Made by a program: the position numbers and the translations under genes. 64,000 nt of DNA from Xanthomonas sp. CFBP 8443 (lineage in GTDB: Bacteria > Pseudomonadota > Gammaproteobacteria > Xanthomonadales > Xanthomonadaceae), in contig NZ_CP102592.1 in assembly GCF_025666195.1 (NCBI RefSeq), positions 5,174,481 to 5,238,480 of the forward strand, in the 5' to 3' direction. The notes under the pieces are model-generated. The model searched no databases, was not told the DNA's origin, and was given only the letters and a program-made list of their open reading frames with translations. Position 1 is the stretch's first letter. Every line of letters begins with the position of its first letter. Positions 8,062 to 17,244 of this stretch are shown here, one piece after another.

Positions 8062-8109
8062 ACCCTCATCCGCCCTGCGGGCACCTTCTCCCGGGGGGGA
8101 GAAGGGAGC
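8062..8109. repeat. Inverted solitary copy of the first half of the 140-bp repeat
   Basis: accctcatccgccctgcggg and the following cttctcccgggggggagaag are the reverse complement of the first palindromic half of the units at 9915-10470, with small changes. It lies just past the kduD stop, between kduD and the isomerase gene. Confidence 0.6.
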
Positions 8110-8130
8110 AGCGCACGCTGCGTGCTTGGC

Positions 8131-8886
8131 TCAGCGCGCCAGCCAGCCGCCATCGACCGGGATGATGGTGCCGTTGACGTAGTCCGAGGCGCTGCTGGCC
8201 AGGAACACCGCGGTGCCGCCGAGGTCTTCCGGCACGCCCCAGCGACCGGCCGGGATGCGCTCCAGGATCGACTGGTTGCGCGCCGCGTCGGCGCGCAGCT
8301 GCGCGGTGTTGTCGGTGGCCATGTAGCCCGGCGCGATGGCGTTGATGTTCAGGCCCTTGGCGCCCCACTCGTTGGCCAGCAGGCGGGTGATGCCGGCGAT
8401 GCCGGACTTGCTGGCGGTGTACGAGGGCACGCGGATGCCGCCCTGGAACGACAGCATCGAGGCGATGTTGATGATCTTGCCGCTGCCCTGGGCGATGAAG
8501 TGGCGGCCGGCCGCCTGCGACATGAAGAACGCGGACTTGATGTTGACGTTCATCACGTCGTCCCAGTCCTGCTCGCTGAAATCCACCGCGTCGGCGCGGC
8601 GGATCAGGCCGGCGTTGTTGACCAGGATGTCGAGGCCGCCGAGCCCGGCGAGGGTCTCGTCGAGCACGCGCTGCACCGGCTCGATGCTGATCAGGTTGGC
8701 CTCGATGGCGACGAAGCGGCGGCCCAGCGCCTTGACCTTTTCCTCGGTCTCGGTGGGCGCCTGGATGCCGGCGGCGGCGATGTCGGCGCCGGCCTGCGCC
8801 AGCGCCAGCGCGATGCCCTGGCCGAGGCCGGTGTTGGCGCCGGTGACCAGTGCGACCTTGCCTTCGAGACTGAACGGGTTCGTCAT
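8131..8886 (-). CDS. kduD: 2-dehydro-3-deoxy-D-gluconate 5-dehydrogenase
   Basis: Short-chain dehydrogenase of 251 residues, full length. The NAD-binding motif TGANTGLGQG is near residue 15, NNAGLIRR marks the cofactor fold, and the catalytic S and YTASK (Y-x-x-x-K) are present. KduD reduces 2,5-diketo-3-deoxygluconate to 2-keto-3-deoxygluconate in the breakdown of unsaturated galacturonate from pectin. The identification rests on the adjacent kduI, with which it forms the standard pair, 73 bp apart on the same strand. Other SDRs look similar, but the context is strong. The product would feed KDG kinase and aldolase encoded elsewhere. Confidence 0.92.
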   Translation of the reverse strand: MTNPFSLEGKVALVTGANTGLGQGIALALAQAGADIAAAGIQAPTETEEKVKALGRRFVAIEANLISIEPVQRVLDETLAGLGGLDILVNNAGLIRRADAVDFSEQDWDDVMNVNIKSAFFMSQAAGRHFIAQGSGKIINIASMLSFQGGIRVPSYTASKSGIAGITRLLANEWGAKGLNINAIAPGYMATDNTAQLRADAARNQSILERIPAGRWGVPEDLGGTAVFLASSASDYVNGTIIPVDGGWLAR

Positions 8887-8959
8887 TGCGGATGCTTCCT
8901 ATGAGTGATGCGGATGCGGTCGAAAACGCGGCGGCGGCGCGCATGGCGCGCACGACGGC

Positions 8960-9865
<906 letters not shown>

Positions 9866-9875
9866 CTAGCCGCTC

Positions 9876-9894
9876 TGGTAAACCGGTGTCATTG
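9876..9894 (-). promoter_or_regulatory. LacI-type operator upstream of kduI
   Basis: tggtaaaccggtgtcattg is centred on the palindrome ACCGGT and flanked by the imperfect arms TGGTAA / TGTCA. LacI-family operators commonly have a central CG. The same 19 bases occur at 16986-17004, in the same orientation relative to a minus-strand sugar-catabolism gene. The LacI gene at 10483-11541 is the obvious candidate binder. Confidence 0.6.
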
Positions 9895-9914
9895 CGCAGT
9901 GCACGAAATGGGGT

Positions 9915-10470
9915 GCTCCCTTCTCCCACCGGGAGAAGGTGCCCCGCAGGGGCGGATGAGGGTACGGGCGCAGCCTCATGCACCCAAACTCCGCGAGACG
10001 CTTCGCGCCGGACCCTCACCCCAACCCCTCTCCCGACGGGAGAGGGGCTACGGCTGCTCCCTTCTCCCAGCGGGAGAAGGTGCCCCGCAGGGGCGGATGA
10101 GGGTACGGGCGCAGCCTCATGCACCCAAACTCCGCGAGACGCTTCGCGCCGGACCCTCACCCCACCCCTCTCCCGACGGGAGAGGGGCTACGGCTGCTCC
10201 CTTCTCCCAGCGGGAGAAGGTGCCCCGAAGGGGCGGATGAGGGTACGGGCGCAGTCTCGTGCACCCAAACTCAGCGGGACGCTTCGCGCCGTACCCTCAC
10301 CCCAACCCCTCTCCCGACGGGAGAGGGGCTACGGCTGCTCCCTTCTCCCAGCGGGAGAAGGTGCCCCGCAGGGGCGGATGAGGGTACGGGCGCAGCCTCG
10401 TGCACCCAAACCCAGCGAGACGCTGCGCGCCGTACCCTCACCCCAACCCCTCTCCCGGAGGGAGAGGGGC
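9915..10470. repeat. Four tandem copies of a 140-bp double-palindrome repeat
   Basis: Units start at 9915, 10056, 10196 and 10337 (spacing 141, 140, 141). Each contains a hairpin CTTCTCCC/GGGAGAAG, then a second palindrome CCCCGCAGGGG, about 60 bp of less symmetric DNA, and a third palindrome CCTCTCCC/GGGAGAGG. Copies differ by scattered substitutions, for example one base lost in copy 2 (ccccacccc for ccccaacccc). The array fills almost all of the 668 bp between kduI and the LacI gene. Half-units occur at 7264-7296 and 8062-8109. No function is evident; it may stabilise or end transcripts. Confidence 0.9.
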
Positions 10471-10482
10471 TCAGCGGCTTCA

Positions 10483-11541
10483 TCAATCTTCCGGCGGCTG
10501 GCAGGAGTCGCGCACGATCAGGTGCGGGCGCACGCTGGCCACGGCCAGCGCCGGGGTGCCTTCGGGCTGGATCAGCATCGCCGCGGCGGTGCGGCCGGTG
10601 TCGCGGGTGTGCCGACGCACCGAGGTCAGCGACGGCCATAGGCGCGAGGCCAGCGGGCTGTCGTCGTAGCCGATGATCGACAGCTGGCGCGGGATGTTGA
10701 TGCTGGCGCGCAGCGCGACCTTGTACACGCCGGCGGCCATCTCGTCGTTGCCGGTGAAGATCGCGCTCGGGCGCTGCTTGCCGAGCAGCAGTTTCTCGGC
10801 CGCGGCCACGCCGGATTCGAAGGTGTAGCCGGCCTCGACGATGCGCTCCGGCGGCAGTTCGATGCCGCGCCGGGTCAGCGCGTCGATGAAGCCGGCGGTG
10901 CGCTCGTGCGCCGAGCGGTAGGCGCTGGGACCGGTGATCAGTGCGATCTCGCGGTGGCCCAGCGACAGCAGGTAGTCGGCGGCCTCGGCGGCGCCGTCGC
11001 GGTCGTGGGTGACCACCATCTGCGAGGTGGCGTCCAGCGGCAGCGAGGCGATGCGGGTGTAGCGCACGCCGATGCCGGCGAGCATGTCGGCCAGCGCCTG
11101 GTCCTCGGAGGCGCGCGGCACCAGGATCACGCCGTGCAATTTCTGCTGCTGCACGAAGCGGCGCACGCCCTCGATGTAGCCGGGGCTGCGGCTGTCGCAC
11201 GGATGCACCACCAGTTCGAAGCTGGAACCGCGCAGCGCGTCCAGCGCGCCGTACTGCATGTCCACGATGTACTGCGCGGTGGGGTTGTCGTAGACCATGC
11301 CGATCAGGAACGAACGCCGGAACGCCAGTCCGCGCGCCAGCGGATCCGGCGCGTAGCCGACCTCGCGCATCAGCGCCTCGACCTTCTCGCGCGTGTCCTT
11401 GCGCACCAGCGGCGAGTTGTTGATGATCCGCGACACCGTCTTCTTCGACACCCCGGACAGGCGCGCGATGTCGTTGATCGTCGCCGCCTTGCCGTGGACG
11501 GAGGCGTGGACATCGGCGGAAGTGGGTTTGCTCGGCGCCAT
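10483..11541 (-). CDS. LacI family transcriptional regulator of the pectin/hemicellulose block
   Basis: 352 residues from the ATG at 11541; the longer upstream frame is non-coding. The N-terminal helix-turn-helix is ATINDIARLSGVSKKTVSRIINNSPLVRKDTREKVEALMREVGYAPD with the LacI hinge, followed by the periplasmic-binding-protein-like sugar domain (FLIGMVYDNPTAQYIVDMQYGALD). It lies among kdu, GH43 and TRAP genes, and two identical operator-like sites flank the block (9876 and 16986). A weaker ACCGGT-centred sequence at about 11571-11587 precedes its own start and may allow autoregulation. The effector is presumably a pectin or arabinoxylan breakdown product; that is inference. Confidence 0.92.
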   Translation of the reverse strand: MAPSKPTSADVHASVHGKAATINDIARLSGVSKKTVSRIINNSPLVRKDTREKVEALMREVGYAPDPLARGLAFRRSFLIGMVYDNPTAQYIVDMQYGALDALRGSSFELVVHPCDSRSPGYIEGVRRFVQQQKLHGVILVPRASEDQALADMLAGIGVRYTRIASLPLDATSQMVVTHDRDGAAEAADYLLSLGHREIALITGPSAYRSAHERTAGFIDALTRRGIELPPERIVEAGYTFESGVAAAEKLLLGKQRPSAIFTGNDEMAAGVYKVALRASINIPRQLSIIGYDDSPLASRLWPSLTSVRRHTRDTGRTAAAMLIQPEGTPALAVASVRPHLIVRDSCQPPED

Positions 11542-11588
11542 GGACGGAAAACCGGACGGAAGAGGACGGATTCTACCGGTAGTCATGT

Positions 11589-13172
11589 TCAGTCCAGCGC
11601 GCGGTAGCGGAATTGACGGAAATGCACCTTTCCATTTCCGGCCGCATACAGCGCCGGCTTCAGCGCCAGGAACTTGCCGGCGACGTTGTGGTGGTAGCCG
11701 GACACTTCCATCTGCACCGGGTACTTGGTCCACGTCTTGCCGTCGCGGCTGCTGTGGATGGTGACGATGTGGCGGTCGTTGCGCACCCGCAACCACAGCC
11801 GACCGCCCTTGGCGCTGGGCGCCAGCTGCGCCGGGCGCTCCTCGCCGTAGCGGTGCATGACGAAGGCCTCGCCGTTGCTGCCGACCCCGGCGTACAGGCG
11901 CTCGCTGTAGAACAGCAGCGCGCCGCCCTGCGCGCCGGGCTCGATCTCCATCTCCACTTCGAACTGGTAGGCGGTGTCGGGGGCGATCACGGTCAGCGGC
12001 GAACTGTCGCGCGGCGCACGACCCTTGCCCTGCACGCTCAGCGTGCCGTCGCCAAACGACAGCCGCTGGTACTCGTCGCGGCCCGGGTTGAAGAACGACC
12101 ACTGCGGGCCGAGTCGACCGCCGCGGAACGCGTCCGACAGCGCCAAGCCGTGCGGCAGCGCCTGCCCGCTGGGCTTTTTCAGCGGCGTGCCGAGATCGCC
12201 GCCCTTGGCCACGAACCAGCCGTCGGCGGTCCACTCGATCGGGTCCAGCAGCGCCTGCCGGCCCAGCGTCCAGTAGCCGTTCTCGTAGCCGTGGTAGAGC
12301 ATCCACCAGCGGTCGTCGGTGCCTTCGACCAGGGTCGCGTGGCCGCGCGACCACCACGGCTCGGCCGCGCTCTTGGTGCGGGTGATCGGGTTGTTCGGCG
12401 CGTTCTGCCAAGGCCCATGGATCGAACGCGAGCGCGCGGTGATCACCATGTGCCCGGTCGGCGGCCCGGCGGTGCCGCCGACCGCGGTGGTCATGTAGTA
12501 CCAGCCGTTGTGGCGGGTGATCTTCGGCCCTTCCTGCGCATAGGCCTCCACGTCCCAGCTTTCCGGGTACTTCCAGCCGTCGTAGACGTGCTTGGGCGTA
12601 CCGACCACCTTCAGGCCATCGTCGGACAGCTGCACGTAGTCGCCGCCGCTCAGGAACAGGTAGCGCTTGCCGTCTTCGCCGACCGCGTGGCCGGGGTCGA
12701 TGTACTTGCCCAGGCCGATGTCGATCGGCGCGCTCCACGGGCCCTTGATGTCGTCGGCCCAGACCACGAAGTTGCTGCGCTGGCCCTGCTCGCCACGCCG
12801 CGCCGGGAAGTAGATGTAGTAGCGCCCGCCGTGCTTGATCAGGTCCGGCGCCCAGATCGCGCCGACGTTCTCGGTGATGGCGTGGCCCAGCGGCTGCCAG
12901 TTGACCAGATCGCGCGAGTGCCAGATCGGCAGGCCGGGGTAGGCGTCGAACGAGGACAGGGTGAGGTAGTAGTCGTCGCCGTCCTTGAGCACCGACGGAT
13001 CGGGATGGTCGCCGGCCAGCACCGGGTTGAGGAAGGTGCCGTCGCCCTGGTCGGCGATGCGCTGGTGCTCGATGCCGCGTTTCCAGTCGGCCGCCGCGGC
13101 CAGCGTGCTAGCGGCGAGCAGGCCGGCCAGCAGCAGCCAGCGCAGGGAGGACGAGGTGGTAGGCGAAGTCAT
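11589..13172 (-). CDS. Glycoside hydrolase family 43 protein (arabinosidase/xylosidase-like), secreted
   Basis: 527 residues. A signal peptide (LRWLLLAGLLAASTLAAAA) is followed by a five-bladed propeller GH43 domain. The likely catalytic residues are Asp58 in HPDPS (base), Asp159 in KYIDPG (pKa modulator) and Glu214 in AQEGPKI (acid). From about residue 345 a beta-sandwich domain of the GH43-associated lectin type follows (DAFRGGRLGPQWSFF to FRQFRYRALD). Family members release arabinose or xylose from hemicellulose or pectin side chains. The chosen start gives the signal peptide; the frame is open further upstream without meaning. It is adjacent to the TRAP transporter and LacI genes. Confidence 0.92.
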   Translation of the reverse strand: MTSPTTSSSLRWLLLAGLLAASTLAAAADWKRGIEHQRIADQGDGTFLNPVLAGDHPDPSVLKDGDDYYLTLSSFDAYPGLPIWHSRDLVNWQPLGHAITENVGAIWAPDLIKHGGRYYIYFPARRGEQGQRSNFVVWADDIKGPWSAPIDIGLGKYIDPGHAVGEDGKRYLFLSGGDYVQLSDDGLKVVGTPKHVYDGWKYPESWDVEAYAQEGPKITRHNGWYYMTTAVGGTAGPPTGHMVITARSRSIHGPWQNAPNNPITRTKSAAEPWWSRGHATLVEGTDDRWWMLYHGYENGYWTLGRQALLDPIEWTADGWFVAKGGDLGTPLKKPSGQALPHGLALSDAFRGGRLGPQWSFFNPGRDEYQRLSFGDGTLSVQGKGRAPRDSSPLTVIAPDTAYQFEVEMEIEPGAQGGALLFYSERLYAGVGSNGEAFVMHRYGEERPAQLAPSAKGGRLWLRVRNDRHIVTIHSSRDGKTWTKYPVQMEVSGYHHNVAGKFLALKPALYAAGNGKVHFRQFRYRALD

Positions 13173-13246
13173 GGATTCCACTCCTGGGTTCGCGCCGCCG
13201 GCGCGTATGGGGACGCGGCCGGCGATGACGGCCGCGCCACGAAGGA

Positions 13247-14530
13247 TCAGGCGCGCAGCGCGCGCGGCAACCACAGCGACAGTTCCGGGAAGAACGCCAC
13301 GATCAGCAGCACGCACAGCGCCGCCAGCCAGAACGGCCAGATCGTGCGCATGCTCTGGGCCACGGTGATCTGTCCGATCGAGGTGCCGATGAACAGCACC
13401 GAGCCGATCGGCGGGGTGATCAGGCCGATGCCGCCGGCCAGCACCATCACCAGCCCGAAGTGGATCGGGTCGATGCCGTAGGCCTTCACCACCGGCAGGA
13501 AGATCGGCGTGCAGATCAGGATCTTCGGCGCCAGGTCCATGAACATGCCCAGCAACAGCAGCATGATCACGATCATCAGCAACACGGTGTTCTTGCCGTC
13601 GGCGACCGATTGCAGCAGCTTCACCGCCGCCGCCGGCACCTGCAGGTAGGCCAGCAGCCAGCCGAACACCGCCGCGGTGGCGATCACGAACAGGATCACG
13701 CCGGTGGTGCGCGAGGCATGCGTGACCGCGGCGAAGAACTCGGCCCAGCGCAGTTGCCGATACAGCAGTGCGGTGACCAGCAACGCATACACCACCGCGA
13801 TCGCCGCGCTCTCCACCGCGGTGAAGATGCCGGCGCGGATGCCGACGAAGATCAGCGCGACCAGGCCCAGCCCCGGCAGCGCGCCGATCAGGCGCAACGC
13901 CACCGCGCGCCAGCCCGGGAACGGTTCGGTGCCGTAGCCGCGATGGCGCGCCACCGCATAGCCGGTGATCATCATCGCCACGGTCATCAGCAGCGCCGGG
14001 AAGATGCCGGCCGCGAACAGGTCGGCGATCGACAGCCCACCGCCGGCTGCGGCCGAGAACAGGATCAGGTTGTGCGACGGCGGCACCAGCAGCGCGACCA
14101 GCGCCGCGGTCATGCTCACGTTGACCGCGTAGTCGCGGTCGTAGCCGCGCTTGATCATCTGCGGAATCATGGTGCCGCCGACCGCCGACACGTCGGCGAT
14201 GGCCGAGCCGGACACACCGCCGAAGAACAGCGAGGACAGCACGCTGACCTGGCCCAGGCCGCCGCGCATGCGCCCCACCAACGACGAGGCCAGGGCGATC
14301 AGGCGTTCGGAGATGCCGCCGCGCAGCATCAGTTCGCCGGCGAAGATGAACAACGGAATGGCGATCAACGATGCCGAGCCGCTGCCGGCGGAGATCTGCT
14401 GCACCAACACGATCGCCGGCAGGTCCAGGTACAGGATCGTCGCCAGCGCCGCGGCGCCCAGCGCATAGGCCACCGGCACGCCGATCAGCAGCAGCAGCAC
14501 GAACAGCCCGAGCAGGATTGCAATGGCCAT
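13247..14530 (-). CDS. TRAP transporter large permease subunit (DctM-like)
   Basis: 427 residues, about 12 hydrophobic segments throughout, the normal size for the large membrane subunit of a tripartite ATP-independent periplasmic transporter. Typical segments include PLFIFAGELMLRGGISERLI, GGVSGSAIADVSAVGGTMIP and GGIGLITPPIGSVLFI. It drives import with an ion gradient, partnered by the small subunit (14534-15058) and binding protein (15063-16055), encoded upstream with gaps of 3 and 4 bp. In this setting the substrate is probably a uronate or related acid sugar. Confidence 0.95.
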   Translation of the reverse strand: MAIAILLGLFVLLLLIGVPVAYALGAAALATILYLDLPAIVLVQQISAGSGSASLIAIPLFIFAGELMLRGGISERLIALASSLVGRMRGGLGQVSVLSSLFFGGVSGSAIADVSAVGGTMIPQMIKRGYDRDYAVNVSMTAALVALLVPPSHNLILFSAAAGGGLSIADLFAAGIFPALLMTVAMMITGYAVARHRGYGTEPFPGWRAVALRLIGALPGLGLVALIFVGIRAGIFTAVESAAIAVVYALLVTALLYRQLRWAEFFAAVTHASRTTGVILFVIATAAVFGWLLAYLQVPAAAVKLLQSVADGKNTVLLMIVIMLLLLGMFMDLAPKILICTPIFLPVVKAYGIDPIHFGLVMVLAGGIGLITPPIGSVLFIGTSIGQITVAQSMRTIWPFWLAALCVLLIVAFFPELSLWLPRALRA

Positions 14531-14533
14531 GGA

Positions 14534-15058
14534 TCAGTTCACTCCTTCAGCGGTGGCCGGGCGCAGCACCTGCCACGCCTGGTACAACGCGAACACGCTC
14601 ATCAGCGCGCCGCCGATCGACAGCGGCAGGTAGTTGATGCTCTGCGGCAGCGCGGCGCCGGCCATCTTGATGTCCAGCCCGTCCAGCAGCAGCACGCCGC
14701 CCCACCAGGCGATGACCGCGCCGATGGCGACGATCATCAGCGGGCGGATCAGGTCGATGACCCGGCGCACGTGGGCGTGCATCTTCTCGGCCAGCAGGAA
14801 GAAGCCGAAGTGGCGCCGGGTATGCACGCCGGCCGCCGCCGCCATGCTCATCGCGGTGCTCAGCAGCAGCAGCGTCACCGGCTCGGTCCAGCTCGGCGAA
14901 TTGTTGAGCACGTAGCGGGTGAACACCTGCCAGCCCTGCACCACCACCAGCCCGAGCAGGGCGGCGGCGGCGATGCCGATGGCGAGGTTGGAGATCCGGT
15001 CCAGCAGCCGCTGCAGCGGCGCCACCGGGACGGCAATGGCGGGGTCGGTCATCGGCAT
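14534..15058 (-). CDS. TRAP transporter small permease subunit (DctQ-like)
   Basis: 174 residues with four predicted membrane segments (around LAIGIAAAALLGLVVVQGW, EPVTLLLLSTAMSMAAAAG, LMIVAIGAVIAWWGGVLLL and YLPLSIGGALMSVFALY). This is the standard DctQ layout; FTRYVLNNSPSWTEP is a common family sequence. It forms the membrane complex with the large permease. An inner ATG at 15052 could be the start instead of 15058. Confidence 0.93.
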   Translation of the reverse strand: MPMTDPAIAVPVAPLQRLLDRISNLAIGIAAAALLGLVVVQGWQVFTRYVLNNSPSWTEPVTLLLLSTAMSMAAAAGVHTRRHFGFFLLAEKMHAHVRRVIDLIRPLMIVAIGAVIAWWGGVLLLDGLDIKMAGAALPQSINYLPLSIGGALMSVFALYQAWQVLRPATAEGVN

Positions 15059-15062
15059 GGCC

Positions 15063-16055
15063 TCAAGCGAAATCGCGGATGCGGCGGTACAGGGCTTCGA
15101 TCTCCGGCTGCCGCCGGTACTCGGCCAGCAGCGGTGCGGCGGCCTTGCGGAAGGCGGGCATGTCCACCTCGTTGACCAGCACGCCGTAGTCGGTCACTTC
15201 CTGGCGCGCCTTCGACTCGGAGGCATCCCACAGCTTGCGCATCACCGCCACCGATTGCCGCGCGGTCTCCACCACCAGCGCGCGGTCGCCCGGCGCCAGC
15301 GCCTGGAAGCTGCGCCGCGACATCACCAGCACGTCCGGCGCGTAGGAATGCTCGCTCTGCGACCAGTAGCGCGCGGCCTCGAAATGGCGGCTGGACTGGA
15401 AGCTGCGCATGTTGTTCTCGGCGCCGTCGATCATGTGCGTCTCCATCGCCGAGAAGGTTTCGCCCAGCGACATCGGCGTCGGATTGGCGCCGAGCATGCG
15501 CATCAGCTTGAGGAAGATGTCCGACGAGGCCACGCGCAGCTTCAGCCCGTGCAGATCTTCCGGACGATGCAGCGGGTGCTTGGTGTTGTAGAAGCAGCGC
15601 GCGCCGCAATCGTAGATGGCCAGGCCGACCAGGTCGCGCTGCTCGAAACTGGCCAGGATGCTGTCGCCGACATGGCCGTCGATCGCGCGGCGCAGGTGCG
15701 GCACCGAGTCGAACACGTACGGCAGGCACAGCGCCTGGGTCAGCGGGAAGGTGTTGTTGAGCGCGCCGGAATAGACCCGGGTGATGTCGATGGCGCCGAA
15801 GCGCGCCATGTCGATCGCTTCCGCTTCGCGGCCGAGCTGGCCGGAATGGTACTGGCGCAGTTTCAGCCGGCCGCCGGTCTGCTGCTCCAGAGTCTGCCCG
15901 AACCAGCGCACCGCCTCCACGGTGGGATAGTCGGCCACGTGCACGTCGGTGGCGGTCAGCAACCGGCTGCCGCCGCCGGCCTGGGCCAGCGTGCCCAGCG
16001 GGGCGGCAGCGGCCGCGGCCAGCCCTGCGCCGAGGAAACCTCTACGAGTGATCAT
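15063..16055 (-). CDS. TRAP transporter substrate-binding protein (DctP-like)
   Basis: 330 residues. The start at 16055 gives a twin-arginine-like export signal (MITRRGFLGAGLAAAAAAP). The mature protein has the DctP fold: LRQYHSGQLGREAEAIDMARFGAID near the N-terminus and LHGLKLRVASSDIFLKLMRMLGANPTPMSLGETFSAMETHMIDGAENN, which includes the conserved Arg that binds the substrate's carboxylate. It captures an acidic ligand in the periplasm for the two membrane subunits. The gene lies 35 bp after the hydratase-like gene and is likely co-transcribed with it from the operator at 16986. Confidence 0.93.
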   Translation of the reverse strand: MITRRGFLGAGLAAAAAAPLGTLAQAGGGSRLLTATDVHVADYPTVEAVRWFGQTLEQQTGGRLKLRQYHSGQLGREAEAIDMARFGAIDITRVYSGALNNTFPLTQALCLPYVFDSVPHLRRAIDGHVGDSILASFEQRDLVGLAIYDCGARCFYNTKHPLHRPEDLHGLKLRVASSDIFLKLMRMLGANPTPMSLGETFSAMETHMIDGAENNMRSFQSSRHFEAARYWSQSEHSYAPDVLVMSRRSFQALAPGDRALVVETARQSVAVMRKLWDASESKARQEVTDYGVLVNEVDMPAFRKAAAPLLAEYRRQPEIEALYRRIRDFA

Positions 16056-16090
16056 GCTGCGCCCTCCCGCGCGTCGTCGGCTGCCGCGGC

Positions 16091-16915
16091 TTACGCCGCG
16101 ACGGCCCTGCAATGAAGTTCGCCATAGCCGTCGAAACGGATCGTCGCGTGCTGGCCGATGGCGATGTCGTGGATGCCGGTGGCGTTGCCGGTGGCGATCA
16201 GCTCGCCGCGCTTGAGCGGCCGGCCGCGGCGTGCCGAACGCGCCAGCGCGAACGCGAACGCCGCGCGCAGCCCGCCCGGCAGCAGGGTGGCACCACCGCT
16301 GCCGACGCGCTGGCCCTCGATCAGGGTTTCCGCCAGCAGCGCGGCCTCGTCCAGCGTGGCCCAGTCGGCGACCTGCGGCCCCAGGATCAGGCCGTTGTTG
16401 TTGCCGAAGTCGGAGATCACCACCCGCGGCCCTAGCTGGTTGATCGTGGCCAGCGGGCTGCTGGCCACTTCCACGCCGATGAACAGCGTGGACGGGACCT
16501 GCGCGGCCTGCTCCGGGGTCCAGTGCAACTGGTCGGCCGGCACGTCCGCATCCAGGCGCATCACATACTCGGCCTCGACCGCGCCGAAGCCGCCGGCGAA
16601 CACCGGGATGTCCGTTGTTCCACCGGTGGCATTCCACAGATTGCGGGCGAAGATCGGGCCGAGCAAGCGCTCGTCGCCGGAGTGGTCGCGGCGCTCGGCG
16701 CCGATGTAGCCGACCTTCCAGCCGACCACCTGGTCCGGCCATTGCGCGATCGCCAGGTCCTGCACGCGGTAGGCGGTTTCCAGGTCGTCGGGGATGGTGC
16801 CGGGGAAATCGGGCAGCGAACGGCCTTGCTGGCGGGCCTGGACGAAGCGGGCCGCGATGTCGGCCAACGCGGACGCTGGCGTATCCGAAGGGCCGGAATG
16901 AGTGCTCAAGGGCAT
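16091..16915 (-). CDS. 2-keto-4-pentenoate hydratase-like protein (FAH superfamily)
   Basis: 274 residues from the ATG at 16915; the open frame continues upstream through a heptamer repeat tract that is clearly non-coding. Features of the MhpD/DmpE hydratase family are GRSLPDFPGTIPDDLETAYRVQDLAI, VVGWKVGYIG, and the acidic FGAVEAEYVMRL that binds the divalent metal. Classical members hydrate 2-keto-4-pentenoate in aromatic breakdown; here the first place in a TRAP/GH43 transcript suggests action on a keto-deoxy sugar acid. It stands about 70 bp after the LacI-type operator. Confidence 0.82.
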   Translation of the reverse strand: MPLSTHSGPSDTPASALADIAARFVQARQQGRSLPDFPGTIPDDLETAYRVQDLAIAQWPDQVVGWKVGYIGAERRDHSGDERLLGPIFARNLWNATGGTTDIPVFAGGFGAVEAEYVMRLDADVPADQLHWTPEQAAQVPSTLFIGVEVASSPLATINQLGPRVVISDFGNNNGLILGPQVADWATLDEAALLAETLIEGQRVGSGGATLLPGGLRAAFAFALARSARRGRPLKRGELIATGNATGIHDIAIGQHATIRFDGYGELHCRAVAA

Positions 16916-16985
16916 CTCCGCAAAAGGTTGGGGATCGGGAAAAATTGCTGCGCCGCTCATCGACAACGCGTTGCGCAGTTGTATA

Positions 16986-17004
16986 TGGTAAACCGGTGTC
17001 ATTG
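16986..17004 (-). promoter_or_regulatory. LacI-type operator upstream of the hydratase/TRAP transcript
   Basis: The 19 bases tggtaaaccggtgtcattg are identical to the site at 9876-9894 before kduI. The surrounding bases differ, so this is not a duplicated promoter but a conserved site. It probably co-regulates the two transcripts. Confidence 0.6.
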
Positions 17005-17028
17005 GCAATGTGCGGTGCGGCAAAAAGG

Positions 17029-17144
17029 CCGGGACTCGGGACTCGGGACTCGGGGCTCGGGGCTCGGGGCTCGGGACTCCGGACTCCGGACTCCGGGCGG
17101 CGGGCGGCGGGCGGCGGGCGGCGGGCGGCGGGCGGCGGGCGGCG
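17029..17144. repeat. Heptamer tandem repeat tract (two successive unit types)
   Basis: About nine heptamers of the GGGACTC / GGGGCTC / GGACTCC series are followed by about six perfect GGGCGGC heptamers. All units are 7 bp, so the tract probably grew by slippage and substitution. It lies between divergent genes (hydratase and alpha/beta hydrolase) and may change in length between strains. Confidence 0.9.
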
Positions 17145-17244
17145 CAGGCTGCCACCTCTTTAACCCGTGCCGCGGATACTTGCTGGCGCTTGCCGCATGG
17201 CGTTGCCGATGCGGCCGATCGAGCGCGTACGTTTGCGAGGGAAC

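Noticed and set aside
9915..10470. CRISPR array
   Set aside because: The repeat spacing is regular, but the whole 140-bp unit repeats with no unique spacers, and no cas genes are present.
17010..17163. Coding sequence reading through the heptamer tract
   Set aside because: Frames through the tract give only Arg/Ala/Gly or Ser/Arg/Pro heptad products. The true hydratase start lies after it.
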